A stretch of 24,609 bases of DNA from CAZMFZ01 sp964565665 (GTDB lineage Bacteria; Bacteroidota; Bacteroidia; Cytophagales; UBA9547). The translations under genes were made by a program, and so were the position numbers. The stretch's first letter is position 1. Each line of letters starts with the position of its first letter. This document shows, piece by piece, positions 7,715 through 15,152 of this stretch. The stretch spans positions 1 through 24,609 of the forward strand of contig CAZMFZ010000049.1 of the NCBI GenBank assembly GCA_964565665.1. The letters are read 5' to 3'. The notes under the pieces were generated by a model. That model had not been told where the DNA came from. It saw only the letters and a list, made by a program, of their open reading frames with translations, and did not search any database.

Positions 7715-9184
7715 ATGGCAAAGCTTCCAAAGCGTAGCGAAGATTATTCAGGATGGTACAATGAATTGGTGAAAACAGCCGATTTGGCCGAAAATTCTGC
7801 AGTTAGAGGTTGTATGGTTATCAAACCTTATGGCTACTCTATCTGGGAAAAGATGCAACAAGCTCTTGATACAATGTTTAAAGAAACCGGACATAGCAAT
7901 GCGTATTTTCCCCTATTTATTCCTAAGTCTTACCTGAGCAAAGAAGCTAGCCACGTAGATGGTTTTGCTAAAGAATGTGCCGTGGTTACGCATTATCGCT
8001 TAAAATCAGATGGCAAAGGAGGTGTAATTGTAGACCCTGATGCCAAGTTAGATGAAGAATTAATCGTTCGCCCCACTTCCGAAACCGTAATTTGGAGCAC
8101 GTATAAAAACTGGATTCAATCTTACCGCGATTTGCCTTTGCTGATAAATCAATGGGCAAATGTGGTGCGTTGGGAAATGCGAACCCGCCTCTTTTTGCGT
8201 ACTGCCGAGTTTCTTTGGCAAGAAGGGCACACAGCTCACGCTACCTCAACGGAAGCCATTGCCGAAACCAAACAAATGCTCGACATCTACGCTCATTTTG
8301 CTGAAAATTTCATGGCTTTGCCAGTAGTAAAAGGAGTAAAAACACCCAACGAACGCTTTGCAGGAGCATTAGACACCTATTGTATTGAAGCCTTAATGCA
8401 AGATGGAAAAGCTTTGCAAGCTGGTACTTCTCATTTTCTAGGTCAGAATTTTGCGAAAGCTTTTGAAGTAAAATTTTTAACTAAAGAAAATAAACAAGAA
8501 TACGTTTGGGGAACATCTTGGGGCGTTTCCACTCGATTGATGGGAGCTTTAATAATGGCTCATTCAGATGATGAAGGCTTGGTGCTGCCCCCAAAATTGG
8601 CTCCTATTCAGGTAGTTATCGTGCCTATTTACAAAACTGATGAGCAAAGAATGGCCATTGGCGACAAGGCCATTGAGATAAAAAAAGCATTGGCAAGCCT
8701 TGGCATTTCAGTAAAATACGATGATAGAGATACCCAAACGCCCGGCTGGAAATTTGCAGATTACGAGCTCAAAGGAGTGCCAGTACGTATAGCCATTGGG
8801 CCACGCGATTTGGAAAACGGCACGGTAGAAGTAGCCCGCAGAGATACCAAAACCAAGAATATATTCAATAGCGATACTTTGGATATAGAAATCCCAAAAT
8901 TACTTGACAATATCCAAGCCAATATCTACGCCAAAGCGTTGAATTTTCGCACTGAAAATACTACCAAAGTAAATTCTTGGGTAGAATTTAAAGAAATATT
9001 AAATGGTAAGGGCGGATTTATTTCTGCCCACTGGGATGGCACCCCAGAAACTGAAGAGAAAATCAAAGAGGAAACCAAAGCTACTATCCGCTGCATTCCT
9101 TTAGATTCTACTTCTGAAATTGGAGTTTGTGTATATTCCGGTAAGCCTTCCGCCCAAAGGGTATTGTTTGCTTTGAGTTATTGA
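7715..9184 (+). CDS. proS: Prolyl-tRNA synthetase (short, archaeal/eukaryotic-type ProRS)
   Basis: The class II aminoacyl-tRNA synthetase attaches proline to tRNA-Pro in the cytoplasm. Its 489 residues match the archaeal/eukaryotic-type enzyme without the inserted editing domain, the usual form in Bacteroidota. Landmarks are GWYNELVKTADLAENSAVRG at the N-terminus, VRPTSETVIW, class II motif 2 VVRWEMRTRLFLRTAEFLWQ with GHTAHAT, and GTSHFLGQNFAKAFEV. Motif 3 is TSWGVSTRLMGALIMAHSDD. Then come the anticodon-binding domain (about 290-395, PIQVVIVPIYK) and the C-terminal domain ending GKPSAQRVLFALSY. Only two cysteines (IRCIPL and GVCVYSG) remain in the C-terminal zinc-ribbon region, as in other bacterial members as I recall. 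A separate promoter motif sits upstream. Confidence 0.97.
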   Translation: MAKLPKRSEDYSGWYNELVKTADLAENSAVRGCMVIKPYGYSIWEKMQQALDTMFKETGHSNAYFPLFIPKSYLSKEASHVDGFAKECAVVTHYRLKSDGKGGVIVDPDAKLDEELIVRPTSETVIWSTYKNWIQSYRDLPLLINQWANVVRWEMRTRLFLRTAEFLWQEGHTAHATSTEAIAETKQMLDIYAHFAENFMALPVVKGVKTPNERFAGALDTYCIEALMQDGKALQAGTSHFLGQNFAKAFEVKFLTKENKQEYVWGTSWGVSTRLMGALIMAHSDDEGLVLPPKLAPIQVVIVPIYKTDEQRMAIGDKAIEIKKALASLGISVKYDDRDTQTPGWKFADYELKGVPVRIAIGPRDLENGTVEVARRDTKTKNIFNSDTLDIEIPKLLDNIQANIYAKALNFRTENTTKVNSWVEFKEILNGKGGFISAHWDGTPETEEKIKEETKATIRCIPLDSTSEIGVCVYSGKPSAQRVLFALSY

Positions 9185-9241
9185 TTTCAGTTATTGGGAA
9201 GTTGTGAAAATTTGAAATGTGTCGCAGTGAGCAAAGATTAC

Positions 9242-9249
9242 TAAATTTG
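9242..9249 (+). promoter_or_regulatory. Possible -7 element for the orphan SiaB-like gene
   Basis: TAAATTTG matches TAnnTTTG, 106 bases upstream of the ATG at 9356. The leader would be long, about 100 nt. In an AT-rich genome the match alone is weak evidence. Confidence 0.3.
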
Positions 9250-9355
9250 TGAAAAAAAAGGGCAAATATTCACTTTGATTAATCACTTTTATATTTTTTG
9301 CGTATCATTACCGATTAGGTGATTTAGTGTGTTTTAGAAGCAGAATAATTGATAA

Positions 9356-9943
9356 ATGGCAATAACAAATACCAAAATTGAAGGCGGATTAAGTCACGTT
9401 CATTGGCTACATTCAATTCTGCAAAAAAAGAAAATTATCCTTGCTTTCGAAGGTGGCTTTACCCAAAGCCTTACAAAGAATATTCTTTCGCTTACTGAGC
9501 AACGAATGAACCAGCTGGATGAAGAACAGCCTATCAAAAAGAAAGTTTTTAACGTGATGGTAGAATGTTTGCAAAATATTTGCAAACATGCCGATGAAGC
9601 TGAAAAGCCAAACGACTGGATGAATGATGGCATTTTTGTGATTGGAAAAGAGCCTGAAGGGTATTTTTTAGTATCAGGCAATTTCATAAAAAGCGATGAA
9701 GTACCCACTTTAGAGGCCAAAATCAACTACGTAAACTCGCTAGAAAAAGAAGATTTGGCAAGATTGTACAAAACCAAATTGCAAGGAACTCAGCTTTCAG
9801 AAAAAAGTGGAGCAGGATTAGGCTTAATAGACATTGCTCGCAAATCGGGGCAGAAGCTACAATACCAATTTTTAAGAGTAGATACAAAGTTTTCATTTTA
9901 CATTCTCACTACCAAAATAGAGACAAATAGAACCATTATATGA
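9356..9943 (+). CDS. SiaB-family (DUF6272) GHKL serine/threonine kinase, orphan copy
   Basis: The 195-residue soluble protein resembles the anti-sigma-type GHKL kinase SiaB, which phosphorylates SiaC. The N-box region is MVECLQNICKHAD (68-80, with E70, N74 and H78) and the glycine-rich ATP lid is SGAGLGLIDIARKSG (151-165). N-terminal strand and helix (KKIILAFEGGFTQSLTKNIL) and the C-terminal beta-strand (DTKFSFYIL) match the second copy at 19531-20094. The two copies are clearly related but diverged: this one has an 18-residue N-terminal extension-like segment and a different middle. It has no SiaC or phosphatase gene next to it. Neighbours are proS upstream and the Hsp20 remnant and htrA downstream. 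Its substrate could be the SiaC protein encoded about 10 kb away or an unlinked paralogue. Confidence 0.85.
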   Translation: MAITNTKIEGGLSHVHWLHSILQKKKIILAFEGGFTQSLTKNILSLTEQRMNQLDEEQPIKKKVFNVMVECLQNICKHADEAEKPNDWMNDGIFVIGKEPEGYFLVSGNFIKSDEVPTLEAKINYVNSLEKEDLARLYKTKLQGTQLSEKSGAGLGLIDIARKSGQKLQYQFLRVDTKFSFYILTTKIETNRTII

Positions 9944-10079
9944 CTTACTGTCGTACTCAACCTTCGTCATAGCTATAAAAACCGACATAATGGCTTTCTT
10001 TTTATAGGTTCTGTGGTTTGGAATAGTTTGATAGATATGAACAGTATTAATTCATTGTTCAACTTAAAACATTAAAACC

Positions 10080-10229
10080 ATGACGCTCGTGAGATATAAT
10101 TCCGAACCAGCAAAAGCTTTTTCAAGCGTACTTGATCGCTTTTTCAACGAAGTAGCTACAAAAAATCGCTTTTACAAATTCCCACCTGATGTAGATTTTG
10201 TAGAAACTGATAAATCATATGAAATTTAA
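10080..10229 (+). pseudogene. Truncated small heat-shock protein (Hsp20) remnant
   Basis: A 49-codon reading frame starts MTLVRYNSEPAKAFSSVLDR and runs through FFNEV, RFYKFPPDVDFVETDKSYEI to a TAA. This is the N-terminal arm of Bacteroidota Hsp20 proteins (MTLVRYN...DRFFN...P.VD..ETDK.YEI). In a full gene about 95 more residues follow, forming the alpha-crystallin domain. Nothing of that domain was found downstream in any frame before the hairpin terminator at 10252. The break falls right where the first alpha-crystallin strand should continue (after YEI), which suggests an internal deletion that joined the 5' part to the 3' flank. The short reading frame is itself uninterrupted, so a 49-residue peptide could still be made. 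A real small protein cannot be excluded. Confidence 0.75.
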
Positions 10230-10251
10230 TTGATATACAAAAAATGTAAGT

Positions 10252-10277
10252 TGGAATTTCAGACTTCCATTTTTTTA
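10252..10277 (+). terminator. Hairpin terminator after the hsp20 remnant
   Basis: TGGAA (10252-10256) pairs with TTCCA (10265-10269) across an 8-nt loop, and eight T residues follow. The stem is short but the T run is strong. It is probably the original terminator of the hsp20 gene. Confidence 0.6.
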
Positions 10278-10389
10278 TTTTAAAATAAACTAAACGCTTA
10301 GGTTCGTTGCACAGTTACACTAAAACTATTTCACCAACGTTAGTACAAATATTTATTAAACCCACTCTCACACTGTTAACAAACTAAAT

Positions 10390-10413
10390 AGCCCCCTTCG
10401 AGGGTTAGGGGCT
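10390..10413. repeat. GC-rich REP-like palindrome just upstream of htrA
   Basis: AGCCCC (10390-10395) and GGGGCT (10408-10413) are inverted around an inner CCCT-TCG-AGGG hairpin (10394-10404). The element is much more GC-rich than its surroundings and stops 9 bases before the htrA ATG. It resembles short dispersed palindromes of the CCCTTCGAGGGTTAGGGG type that I remember from Bacteroidota genomes. Only one copy lies in this window, so repetition is unproven. Confidence 0.5.
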
Positions 10414-10422
10414 TATAATACT

Positions 10423-11916
10423 ATGAAAACTAAAAATCTTTTCTTTGCTCTACTTTTCTCCTCTTTGTTAGGAGGTGTAATCACTTTAGGAGGATATAAA
10501 TTATTCCTCGAGCCCAAAACTTTACAATCGTTTGAAGGCAACCAAAATGCAGTTTTTGCTCGCTATTTTGATAAGGATACCACAGCTGTGGTAGTTCCTG
10601 AAGGTTTGAATTTTGTTTCAGCATCCAATATTGTTCGCCCAACAGTGGTGCACGTAAAGTGCAGCTACGATGCCAAAGCCATGGGTGGTACACAAAATAA
10701 CCCACACCTGAACGATCCATTTTTCAAATTCTTTTTTGATGAGCCAGGTCAGAATTTTGGTCTGCAACAACCCCAACAATCATCTGGCTCGGGTGTAATT
10801 ATTTCTTCTGATGGCTACATAGTTACCAATAACCATGTAATTGATGGGGCATCAAAAATTCTAATCGTGTTGAATGACAAGCGTACTTATGAAGCTAAAT
10901 TAATTGGCCGCGACCCTGAAACAGATTTAGCATTGCTGAAAATTGAAGAGAAAGACCTTCCATTTGCCAAATACGGTAATTCCGAAAAAATTAAAATTGG
11001 CGAATGGGTACTTGCCTGTGGCAATCCTTTCGACCTCACTTCCACTATCACAGCAGGAATTGTAAGTGCAAAAGGAAGAAATATCAATTTATTGAGGGGG
11101 GATAATAACTATGCTATTGAATCTTTTATCCAAACGGACGCGGCTGTAAATCCAGGCAATAGTGGTGGGGCTTTGGTAAACTTGAAAGGTGAATTGGTTG
11201 GCATCAACACAGCGATAGCCTCTACCACAGGTGCTTACTCGGGCTATTCATTTGCCGTTCCTGTTACTTTGGTAAAAAAGGTAATGGACGATTTGCTCAA
11301 TCATGGCGAGGTGCAAAGGGCTTTACTAGGTGTGATGATTACTGATATAACAGCCGAAATAGCTAAAGAAAAAAATCTAAAATCGACCAGAGGTGTATTT
11401 ATAAGCGGTGTAAATGAAGGCAGTGCCGCCAAAGAAGCTGGACTCAAAGAAAACGATGTGATTTTGAAAATAGATGAATTTGAAGTGAATTCAGCAAGTG
11501 AACTCCAAGAAATTGTAGGCCAACACCGCCCAGGCGACAATGTGAAAGTAAATCTGATTCGCAATGGTGATAGCAAAATGATAACTGTTACACTCAAAAA
11601 TAAAAGAGGCACTACTACAGCTGTGAAAGAAGCTGCATTGCAATCAATAGAAGATTTGGGAGTAGAGCTTGGTGAGCTTTCAAAAGCTGAAAAAGAAGAT
11701 TTGAAAATTGACAATGGTGTAAAAGTAACAAAGCTTTTGAATGGCAAACTGAAAGATGCAGGTGCAAAACAAGGCTTTATCATTACCAAAATAGACAAAC
11801 AGCCTATGGAAACCGCCAAAGACATAGCTAAAGCTTTAGAAAATAAAGCAGGTGCTGTACTTATTGAAGGCGTGTATGCCGATGGCAGAGAAGGGTTTTA
11901 TGCTATTGGCTGGTAG
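10423..11916 (+). CDS. htrA: Do/DegQ/HtrA-family periplasmic serine protease with PDZ domains
   Basis: The 497-residue protein degrades or chaperones misfolded envelope proteins. An N-terminal hydrophobic segment (5-23) is a signal peptide or membrane anchor. The trypsin-like domain (about 65-285) has the catalytic triad H138 (TNNHVIDG), D168 (PETDLALLKI) and S247 (VNPGNSGGALVN). PDZ1 spans about 295-395 (LLGVMITDIT, GSAAKEAGLKENDVILKID) and a weaker second PDZ about 405-495 (IEDLGVELGEL, GFIITKIDKQPM). Length and layout are standard for Bacteroidota Do proteases. It follows the Hsp20 remnant in the same direction, but the terminator between them implies its own promoter, which I could not identify. 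A bidirectional terminator separates it from the convergent gene at 11973. Confidence 0.95.
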   Translation: MKTKNLFFALLFSSLLGGVITLGGYKLFLEPKTLQSFEGNQNAVFARYFDKDTTAVVVPEGLNFVSASNIVRPTVVHVKCSYDAKAMGGTQNNPHLNDPFFKFFFDEPGQNFGLQQPQQSSGSGVIISSDGYIVTNNHVIDGASKILIVLNDKRTYEAKLIGRDPETDLALLKIEEKDLPFAKYGNSEKIKIGEWVLACGNPFDLTSTITAGIVSAKGRNINLLRGDNNYAIESFIQTDAAVNPGNSGGALVNLKGELVGINTAIASTTGAYSGYSFAVPVTLVKKVMDDLLNHGEVQRALLGVMITDITAEIAKEKNLKSTRGVFISGVNEGSAAKEAGLKENDVILKIDEFEVNSASELQEIVGQHRPGDNVKVNLIRNGDSKMITVTLKNKRGTTTAVKEAALQSIEDLGVELGELSKAEKEDLKIDNGVKVTKLLNGKLKDAGAKQGFIITKIDKQPMETAKDIAKALENKAGAVLIEGVYADGREGFYAIGW

Positions 11917-11943
11917 GTATTTCTTAAATAATTAAGTTTGATG

Positions 11944-11977
11944 AAATAGGGAAGTATATTGCTTCCCTATTTTTATA
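11944..11977. terminator. Strong bidirectional terminator between htrA and the flavin-reductase-like gene
   Basis: A perfect 11-bp inverted repeat (AAATAGGGAAG 11944-11954, CTTCCCTATTT 11962-11972, 7-nt loop) runs into T residues on the plus strand. It ends exactly where the minus-strand gene's stop codon (11973-11975) begins, so both convergent transcripts can use it. Confidence 0.88.
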
Positions 11978-12611
11978 TTTCCAGAGGTTGTTTCCCCACT
12001 TTTGAGTACGAAAGCCTAGTTACATTTTCTACTTTTGCATATCCATCAATTCCCATACCAGCCAAACTATTTGCTTTTGAAATATCTACAAATCCATCAT
12101 CACTTATAATAGATTGCGGTAAAATTGCTACCTCTACTTTGCCAACTAACAATATCGTATTATTGAATTTCAGTTCTTGTTTCTCTACAAAAGAAAGCCC
12201 CATTTTTACTTGCGATTGTTTTACAAAGGGTGCTGGAAAAAAATCCAAAAAATAAGGCTCAAGCCCACATGCTTCAAATTCCGATTGATCCATATCGTAT
12301 TTAGCACTGGTGTGGTGTGCTTGTTTGTAAAACGATTCGTCTACATGATTAAAAGTATAAAAACCCGTTTCGAGAATATTGGCAAGCGTATGCCTTGGCA
12401 CTTCTTCATTTGGTCTAAAAATCATTCCTAAATAAGCAGGATTTGAGCCAATGTGAAAAATAGAACTGAAAATAGCTAGATTATGATGACCCGTTTTACT
12501 AATACTGCCTGCCAAATTTAAGCTTTTAAAGCCTACGATGGAGTTGAAGAAATTGGTACGAAATCGGTTGTTGAAATTTTGAAAATCTGTTTGGCTGAAA
12601 AAATGGCTCAT
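11973..12611 (-). CDS. Flavin reductase-like (FMN-binding split-barrel) protein
   Basis: The cytoplasmic protein of 212 residues fits the flavin reductase/NtaB-like split-barrel family found widely in Bacteroidota. It has NFFNSIVGFKSLNLAGSIS near the N-terminus (the family's barrel strand that lines the flavin), then HHNLAIFSSIFHIGSNPAYL, GMIFRP..VPRHTLANILET and FYTFNHV. A later segment is HHTSAKYDMDQSEFEACGL, followed by a strand-rich end with ILLVGKVEVAILP. The members I recall bind FMN and may reduce free flavin or act as an oxidoreductase; the substrate is not known. The gene lies 49 bp downstream of the stand-alone TonB plug gene on the same strand, and no separate promoter motif was seen between them, so they may be co-transcribed. 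Confidence 0.8.
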   Translation of the reverse strand: MSHFFSQTDFQNFNNRFRTNFFNSIVGFKSLNLAGSISKTGHHNLAIFSSIFHIGSNPAYLGMIFRPNEEVPRHTLANILETGFYTFNHVDESFYKQAHHTSAKYDMDQSEFEACGLEPYFLDFFPAPFVKQSQVKMGLSFVEKQELKFNNTILLVGKVEVAILPQSIISDDGFVDISKANSLAGMGIDGYAKVENVTRLSYSKVGKQPLEI

Positions 12612-12660
12612 TTAGTAAAACATTTGAGCTATAACTTTGTGTTCAGAATATGGTTCGAAT

Positions 12661-13182
12661 CTATTTTGTTTTAATTAAAATTACGCCATTTGCCCCTCTA
12701 GATCCATATATAGCACACGAAGCTGCATCTTTCAAAATGTCAATCCTTTCAATGTCATTAGGGCTTATCATATTAAGGTAATCTGTAGTAGTGGGAAAGC
12801 CATTTACCACTATCAAAGGCTGGTTATTTCCGTAAATGCTGGAAAGCCCTCTTATATAAATGGCTGAATATCTGCCACCTGGCTCACCAGAGTTTACTAC
12901 GTTTACCCCAGCCGCCCTACCTTGTATTGCTTGTTGAATGTTGGCATTTATAGTCATTCGCATATCTTCTTCGGTAATTGTGGAAATAGATTGGGTATTT
13001 CGGCTCCTGAGCACTGTACCGTATCCTACTTGTATTTCATCATCTTCAATGGTGTCATTTTCAACAATTTTTAGCTTTGATGAATCTGTAGCTGATAAAA
13101 TTTTAGATGTTTTCTGGGCAAATATTTCAACTGAAATACAAAAAATAAAAATTGATAATAGAAATATTCTACATCTGTACAT
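12661..13182 (-). CDS. Stand-alone TonB-dependent receptor plug-domain protein (SusC-type plug)
   Basis: The exported protein of 173 residues has a signal peptide (about 1-22, ending FAQ) and a short linker. It then has a complete SusC-type plug: EIQVGYGTVLRSRNTQSIST (49-68), IQQAIQGRAAGVNVVNSGEPGG, SAIYIRGLSSIYGNNQPLIVVNGFP, and NDIERIDILKDAASCAIYGS with RGANGVILIKTK (142-173). The stop comes right after the plug's last strand, where a normal receptor continues for 700 or more residues of beta-barrel. The usual N-terminal carboxypeptidase-like domain is also missing. No barrel sequence lies downstream; the flavin-reductase-like gene starts 49 bp later. Since the signal peptide and the whole domain are intact, it looks like a deliberate stand-alone plug rather than a random truncation. 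Its role is unknown. Confidence 0.88.
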   Translation of the reverse strand: MYRCRIFLLSIFIFCISVEIFAQKTSKILSATDSSKLKIVENDTIEDDEIQVGYGTVLRSRNTQSISTITEEDMRMTINANIQQAIQGRAAGVNVVNSGEPGGRYSAIYIRGLSSIYGNNQPLIVVNGFPTTTDYLNMISPNDIERIDILKDAASCAIYGSRGANGVILIKTK

Positions 13183-13219
13183 TTAATAAATTTAGTTTAT
13201 TTAATGCACTAATACAATG

Positions 13220-13858
13220 TTATGGAGCTAATCTTTCAATTTTCCACTCATCATTTCCTTTTTGTGAATATAACACCCTGTCGTGCAGCCTGCTAGGTCT
13301 GCCTTGCCAAAACTCTACCAAACTCACCTTGAATAAATACCCACCCCAATGCTCAGGAATTGGGATTTCCTGCCCATCAAATTTCTTTACCAATTCAATT
13401 TCAATGTTTTCTAAATAGCTCCGATTGGGAATTACTGTGCTTTGTGGCGATACATGAGCCCCAATTTGGCTGCTTCTTGGCCGTGAATGGAAATAAATTT
13501 CCGAAGCTTCACGGCTTAATTTCTCAATTGTACCTTCAAATCGCACTTGCCTTTCCAATTCAGGCCAAAAGAAAAGCAACGAAGCATTATTGTTATCGGC
13601 TAGTTCTTTGCCTTTATTGCTTAGGTAATTTGTGAAAAAACTAAGCCCTGCTTCTGAAATATCTTTCACGAGCACTACTCTAGAATGTGGCTTCAAATCA
13701 GCCGTCACAGTACTCAGCACCATTGCATTGGGTTCAGTTATCTCAGCTACTAGGGCTTCGTCAAACCATTTTTTAAATTGATTTACAGGATTTGCCAACA
13801 CATCAGCTACATCAATAATTCCTATTTTATACTCTTTTCTAATTGTATGAATATCCAT
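13220..13858 (-). CDS. pdxH: Pyridoxamine 5'-phosphate oxidase
   Basis: The FMN-dependent enzyme oxidises pyridoxine or pyridoxamine 5'-phosphate to pyridoxal 5'-phosphate, the last step of vitamin B6 synthesis and salvage. The 212 residues match the family length. Diagnostic blocks are IRKEYKIG at the N-terminus, NAMVLSTVTADLKPHSRVVL with VKDISEAGLSFFTNYLSNKG (FMN and substrate binding), and LLFFWPELERQVRFEGTIEK. Further on are SRPRSSQIGAHVSPQS, then the C-terminal VEFWQGRPSRLHDRVLYS and W..ERLAP ending. All active-site arginines and the HDR motif are present. It is divergent from yqgE, with promoter-like -7 elements for both in the 92-bp gap. Confidence 0.98.
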   Translation of the reverse strand: MDIHTIRKEYKIGIIDVADVLANPVNQFKKWFDEALVAEITEPNAMVLSTVTADLKPHSRVVLVKDISEAGLSFFTNYLSNKGKELADNNNASLLFFWPELERQVRFEGTIEKLSREASEIYFHSRPRSSQIGAHVSPQSTVIPNRSYLENIEIELVKKFDGQEIPIPEHWGGYLFKVSLVEFWQGRPSRLHDRVLYSQKGNDEWKIERLAP

Positions 13859-13884
13859 TTAGCTATTATTTATTCAAATTTTCA

Positions 13885-13892
13885 CAAAACTA
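13885..13892 (-). promoter_or_regulatory. -7 element for pdxH
   Basis: On the minus strand this reads TAGTTTTG, matching TAnnTTTG, and lies 26 bases upstream of the pdxH ATG. Confidence 0.45.
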
Positions 13893-13925
13893 AGCTTATA
13901 GAAATGAGTTTTGTTTGAAAAAATA

Positions 13926-13933
13926 TATATTTG
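13926..13933 (+). promoter_or_regulatory. -7 element for yqgE
   Basis: TATATTTG matches TAnnTTTG, 17 bases upstream of the ATG at 13951. A transcript starting after it would exclude the alternative TTG start at 13915, so it supports the ATG. Confidence 0.5.
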
Positions 13934-13950
13934 GAATTCGCCTCAAAGTT

Positions 13951-14496
13951 ATGTTTCAAAAAGGGAATTTATTGATTTCAGAGCCATTTCTAAACGACCC
14001 CAATTTTAGCAGGGCGGTAATTTTACTTTGCGAACACAATTCGGAAGGTTCGTTGGGCTTTGTGCTTAATCAATCTTCCCAAATGCTACTGGAAGATCTT
14101 GGTGATGAATTTGAAAATATCGACCTTCCAGTTTTCATTGGTGGTCCAGTAGAACACAATACTTTGCATTTTATTCACACCCTTGGCGATAAAATTGAAA
14201 ACTCAGTAAAAATTAACGACAACTATTTTTGGAGTGGCAATTTTCAGCAAGTGTTGAAATTATTAAAACTAAATATCATTAAAGAAAGCCAAATAAGGTT
14301 TTTTCTAGGCTATTCGGGCTGGAGCAAAGGGCAATTAAAAAAAGAATACGAAGCCGATACTTGGATGCAGATTGAAGATTACAATGACGATTTGTTTGAA
14401 CTTGATGCTAATTCGCTATGGCGACAAGTATTGCGAAGAAGGGGTGGGAAATTTCAAGAAATTTCAAATTATCCCACTGATCCACGATTGAATTAA
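13951..14496 (+). CDS. yqgE: YqgE/AlgH family protein
   Basis: This encodes 181 residues from ATG 13951. Family motifs are GNLLISEPFLNDPNFSRAVI (5-24), LLCEHNSEGSLGFVLNQSS, DLPVFIGGPVEHNTLHFIHT, IRFFLGYSGWSKGQLKKEYE and a C-terminal LWRQVLRRRGGKF. YqgE/AlgH proteins are widespread cytoplasmic proteins without a settled biochemical role; the AlgH name comes from alginate regulation in Pseudomonas. The frame could be extended to a TTG at 13915 (12 extra residues), but the ATG start matches the family's usual beginning just before GxLLIS. The -7 motif at 13926-13933 lies inside the extension, so ATG is preferred. It is divergent from pdxH. Confidence 0.94.
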   Translation: MFQKGNLLISEPFLNDPNFSRAVILLCEHNSEGSLGFVLNQSSQMLLEDLGDEFENIDLPVFIGGPVEHNTLHFIHTLGDKIENSVKINDNYFWSGNFQQVLKLLKLNIIKESQIRFFLGYSGWSKGQLKKEYEADTWMQIEDYNDDLFELDANSLWRQVLRRRGGKFQEISNYPTDPRLN

Positions 14497-14584
14497 TCAG
14501 TTCGTATTAGGCCTGAAACATTGTACTAGTTATACTTAGAATTTTCTAACAACTCAAATTGTTGTAAAATATTATATTTCACCA

Positions 14585-15142
14585 ATGATTAACTTCATCT
14601 CTCAACCTTGGCCTTGGTATGTAGCTGGTCCCTTAATCGGGCTAATTGTACCTATTTTGTTATTGTTTGGTAACAAGCCATTTGGTATTTCTTCCACCCT
14701 TCGCCAAATCTGCTCGGCTTGCATACCTGCCAAAATCAGGTTTTTTCAATACGATTGGAAAAGTGACAGTTGGAATTTATTTTTTATAACAGGAATAGTA
14801 ATTGGTGCATTTTACGCAACTTTTATCATTGGAGATCCCAATAGAATAAGTATTTCAAGTAGTACAGTAGCCGATTTATCCAAACTTGGCATTATGAACT
14901 TTAGCTCCATTTTGCCAATTGAAATATTCAGTTGGGCTGGTCTGTTTACACTTCGAGGCTTTATTTTAATTGTGATTGGTGGTTTTTTGGTTGGGTTTGG
15001 CACTAGATATGGCAATGGATGTACTTCGGGCCATGCCATTACTGGCATTTCAAATTTGCAATGGAGCAGTATGGTCGCTACTGCCTGCTTTTTCGCAGGT
15101 GGCATGTTTGCTACCCACATTCTTTTGCCCTACATATTATAA
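14585..15142 (+). CDS. YeeE/YedE-family (DUF395) sulfur transport membrane protein, first subunit
   Basis: The integral membrane protein of 185 residues has hydrophobic segments at about 12-29, 65-82, 108-140 and 160-182. The signature GFGTRYGNGCTSGHAITGIS (137-156, C146) is the conserved cysteine motif of YeeE/YedE proteins. Characterised YeeE (TsuA) takes up thiosulfate through such cysteines. Another pair of cysteines (C43 and C46, in RQICSACIP) may also matter. Here the fused two-repeat transporter is divided between this gene and the next, which starts 10 bp after the stop. Together they make a transporter for thiosulfate or a related sulfur compound; the substrate is inferred only. A peroxiredoxin gene follows, but no rhodanese gene was seen. 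Confidence 0.87.
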   Translation: MINFISQPWPWYVAGPLIGLIVPILLLFGNKPFGISSTLRQICSACIPAKIRFFQYDWKSDSWNLFFITGIVIGAFYATFIIGDPNRISISSSTVADLSKLGIMNFSSILPIEIFSWAGLFTLRGFILIVIGGFLVGFGTRYGNGCTSGHAITGISNLQWSSMVATACFFAGGMFATHILLPYIL

Positions 15143-15152
15143 AATTAACAAC

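Larger units (their letters stand above)
9944..10422. other. 479-bp gap holding a broken hsp20, a terminator and a palindrome
   Basis: No intact gene over 50 codons was found here. The only features I could support are the truncated Hsp20 reading frame (10080-10229), a hairpin with T run (10252-10277) and a GC-rich palindrome (10390-10413) next to the htrA start. The stretches 9944-10079 and 10278-10389 show nothing I recognise. Confidence 0.6.

Noticed and set aside
11301..11825. 174-codon open frame antisense to htrA
   Set aside because: Serine- and phenylalanine-rich mirror of the protease codons with no family motif; the plus strand is certain.
12661..13182. Plug protein as a frameshifted full TonB receptor
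   Set aside because: No beta-barrel sequence was found in the 49 bp before the next gene, and the domain ends cleanly, so a simple frameshift does not explain it.
14545..14575. ACAAC-N7-GTTGT inverted repeat upstream of the YeeE genes as an operator
   Set aside because: Short and not tied to any regulator in the window; such repeats are expected by chance in AT-rich spacers.
14976..15152. Upstream extension of the second YeeE subunit frame
   Set aside because: It overlaps the first subunit out of frame and reads as non-family sequence; the ATG at 15153 gives the normal N-terminus.
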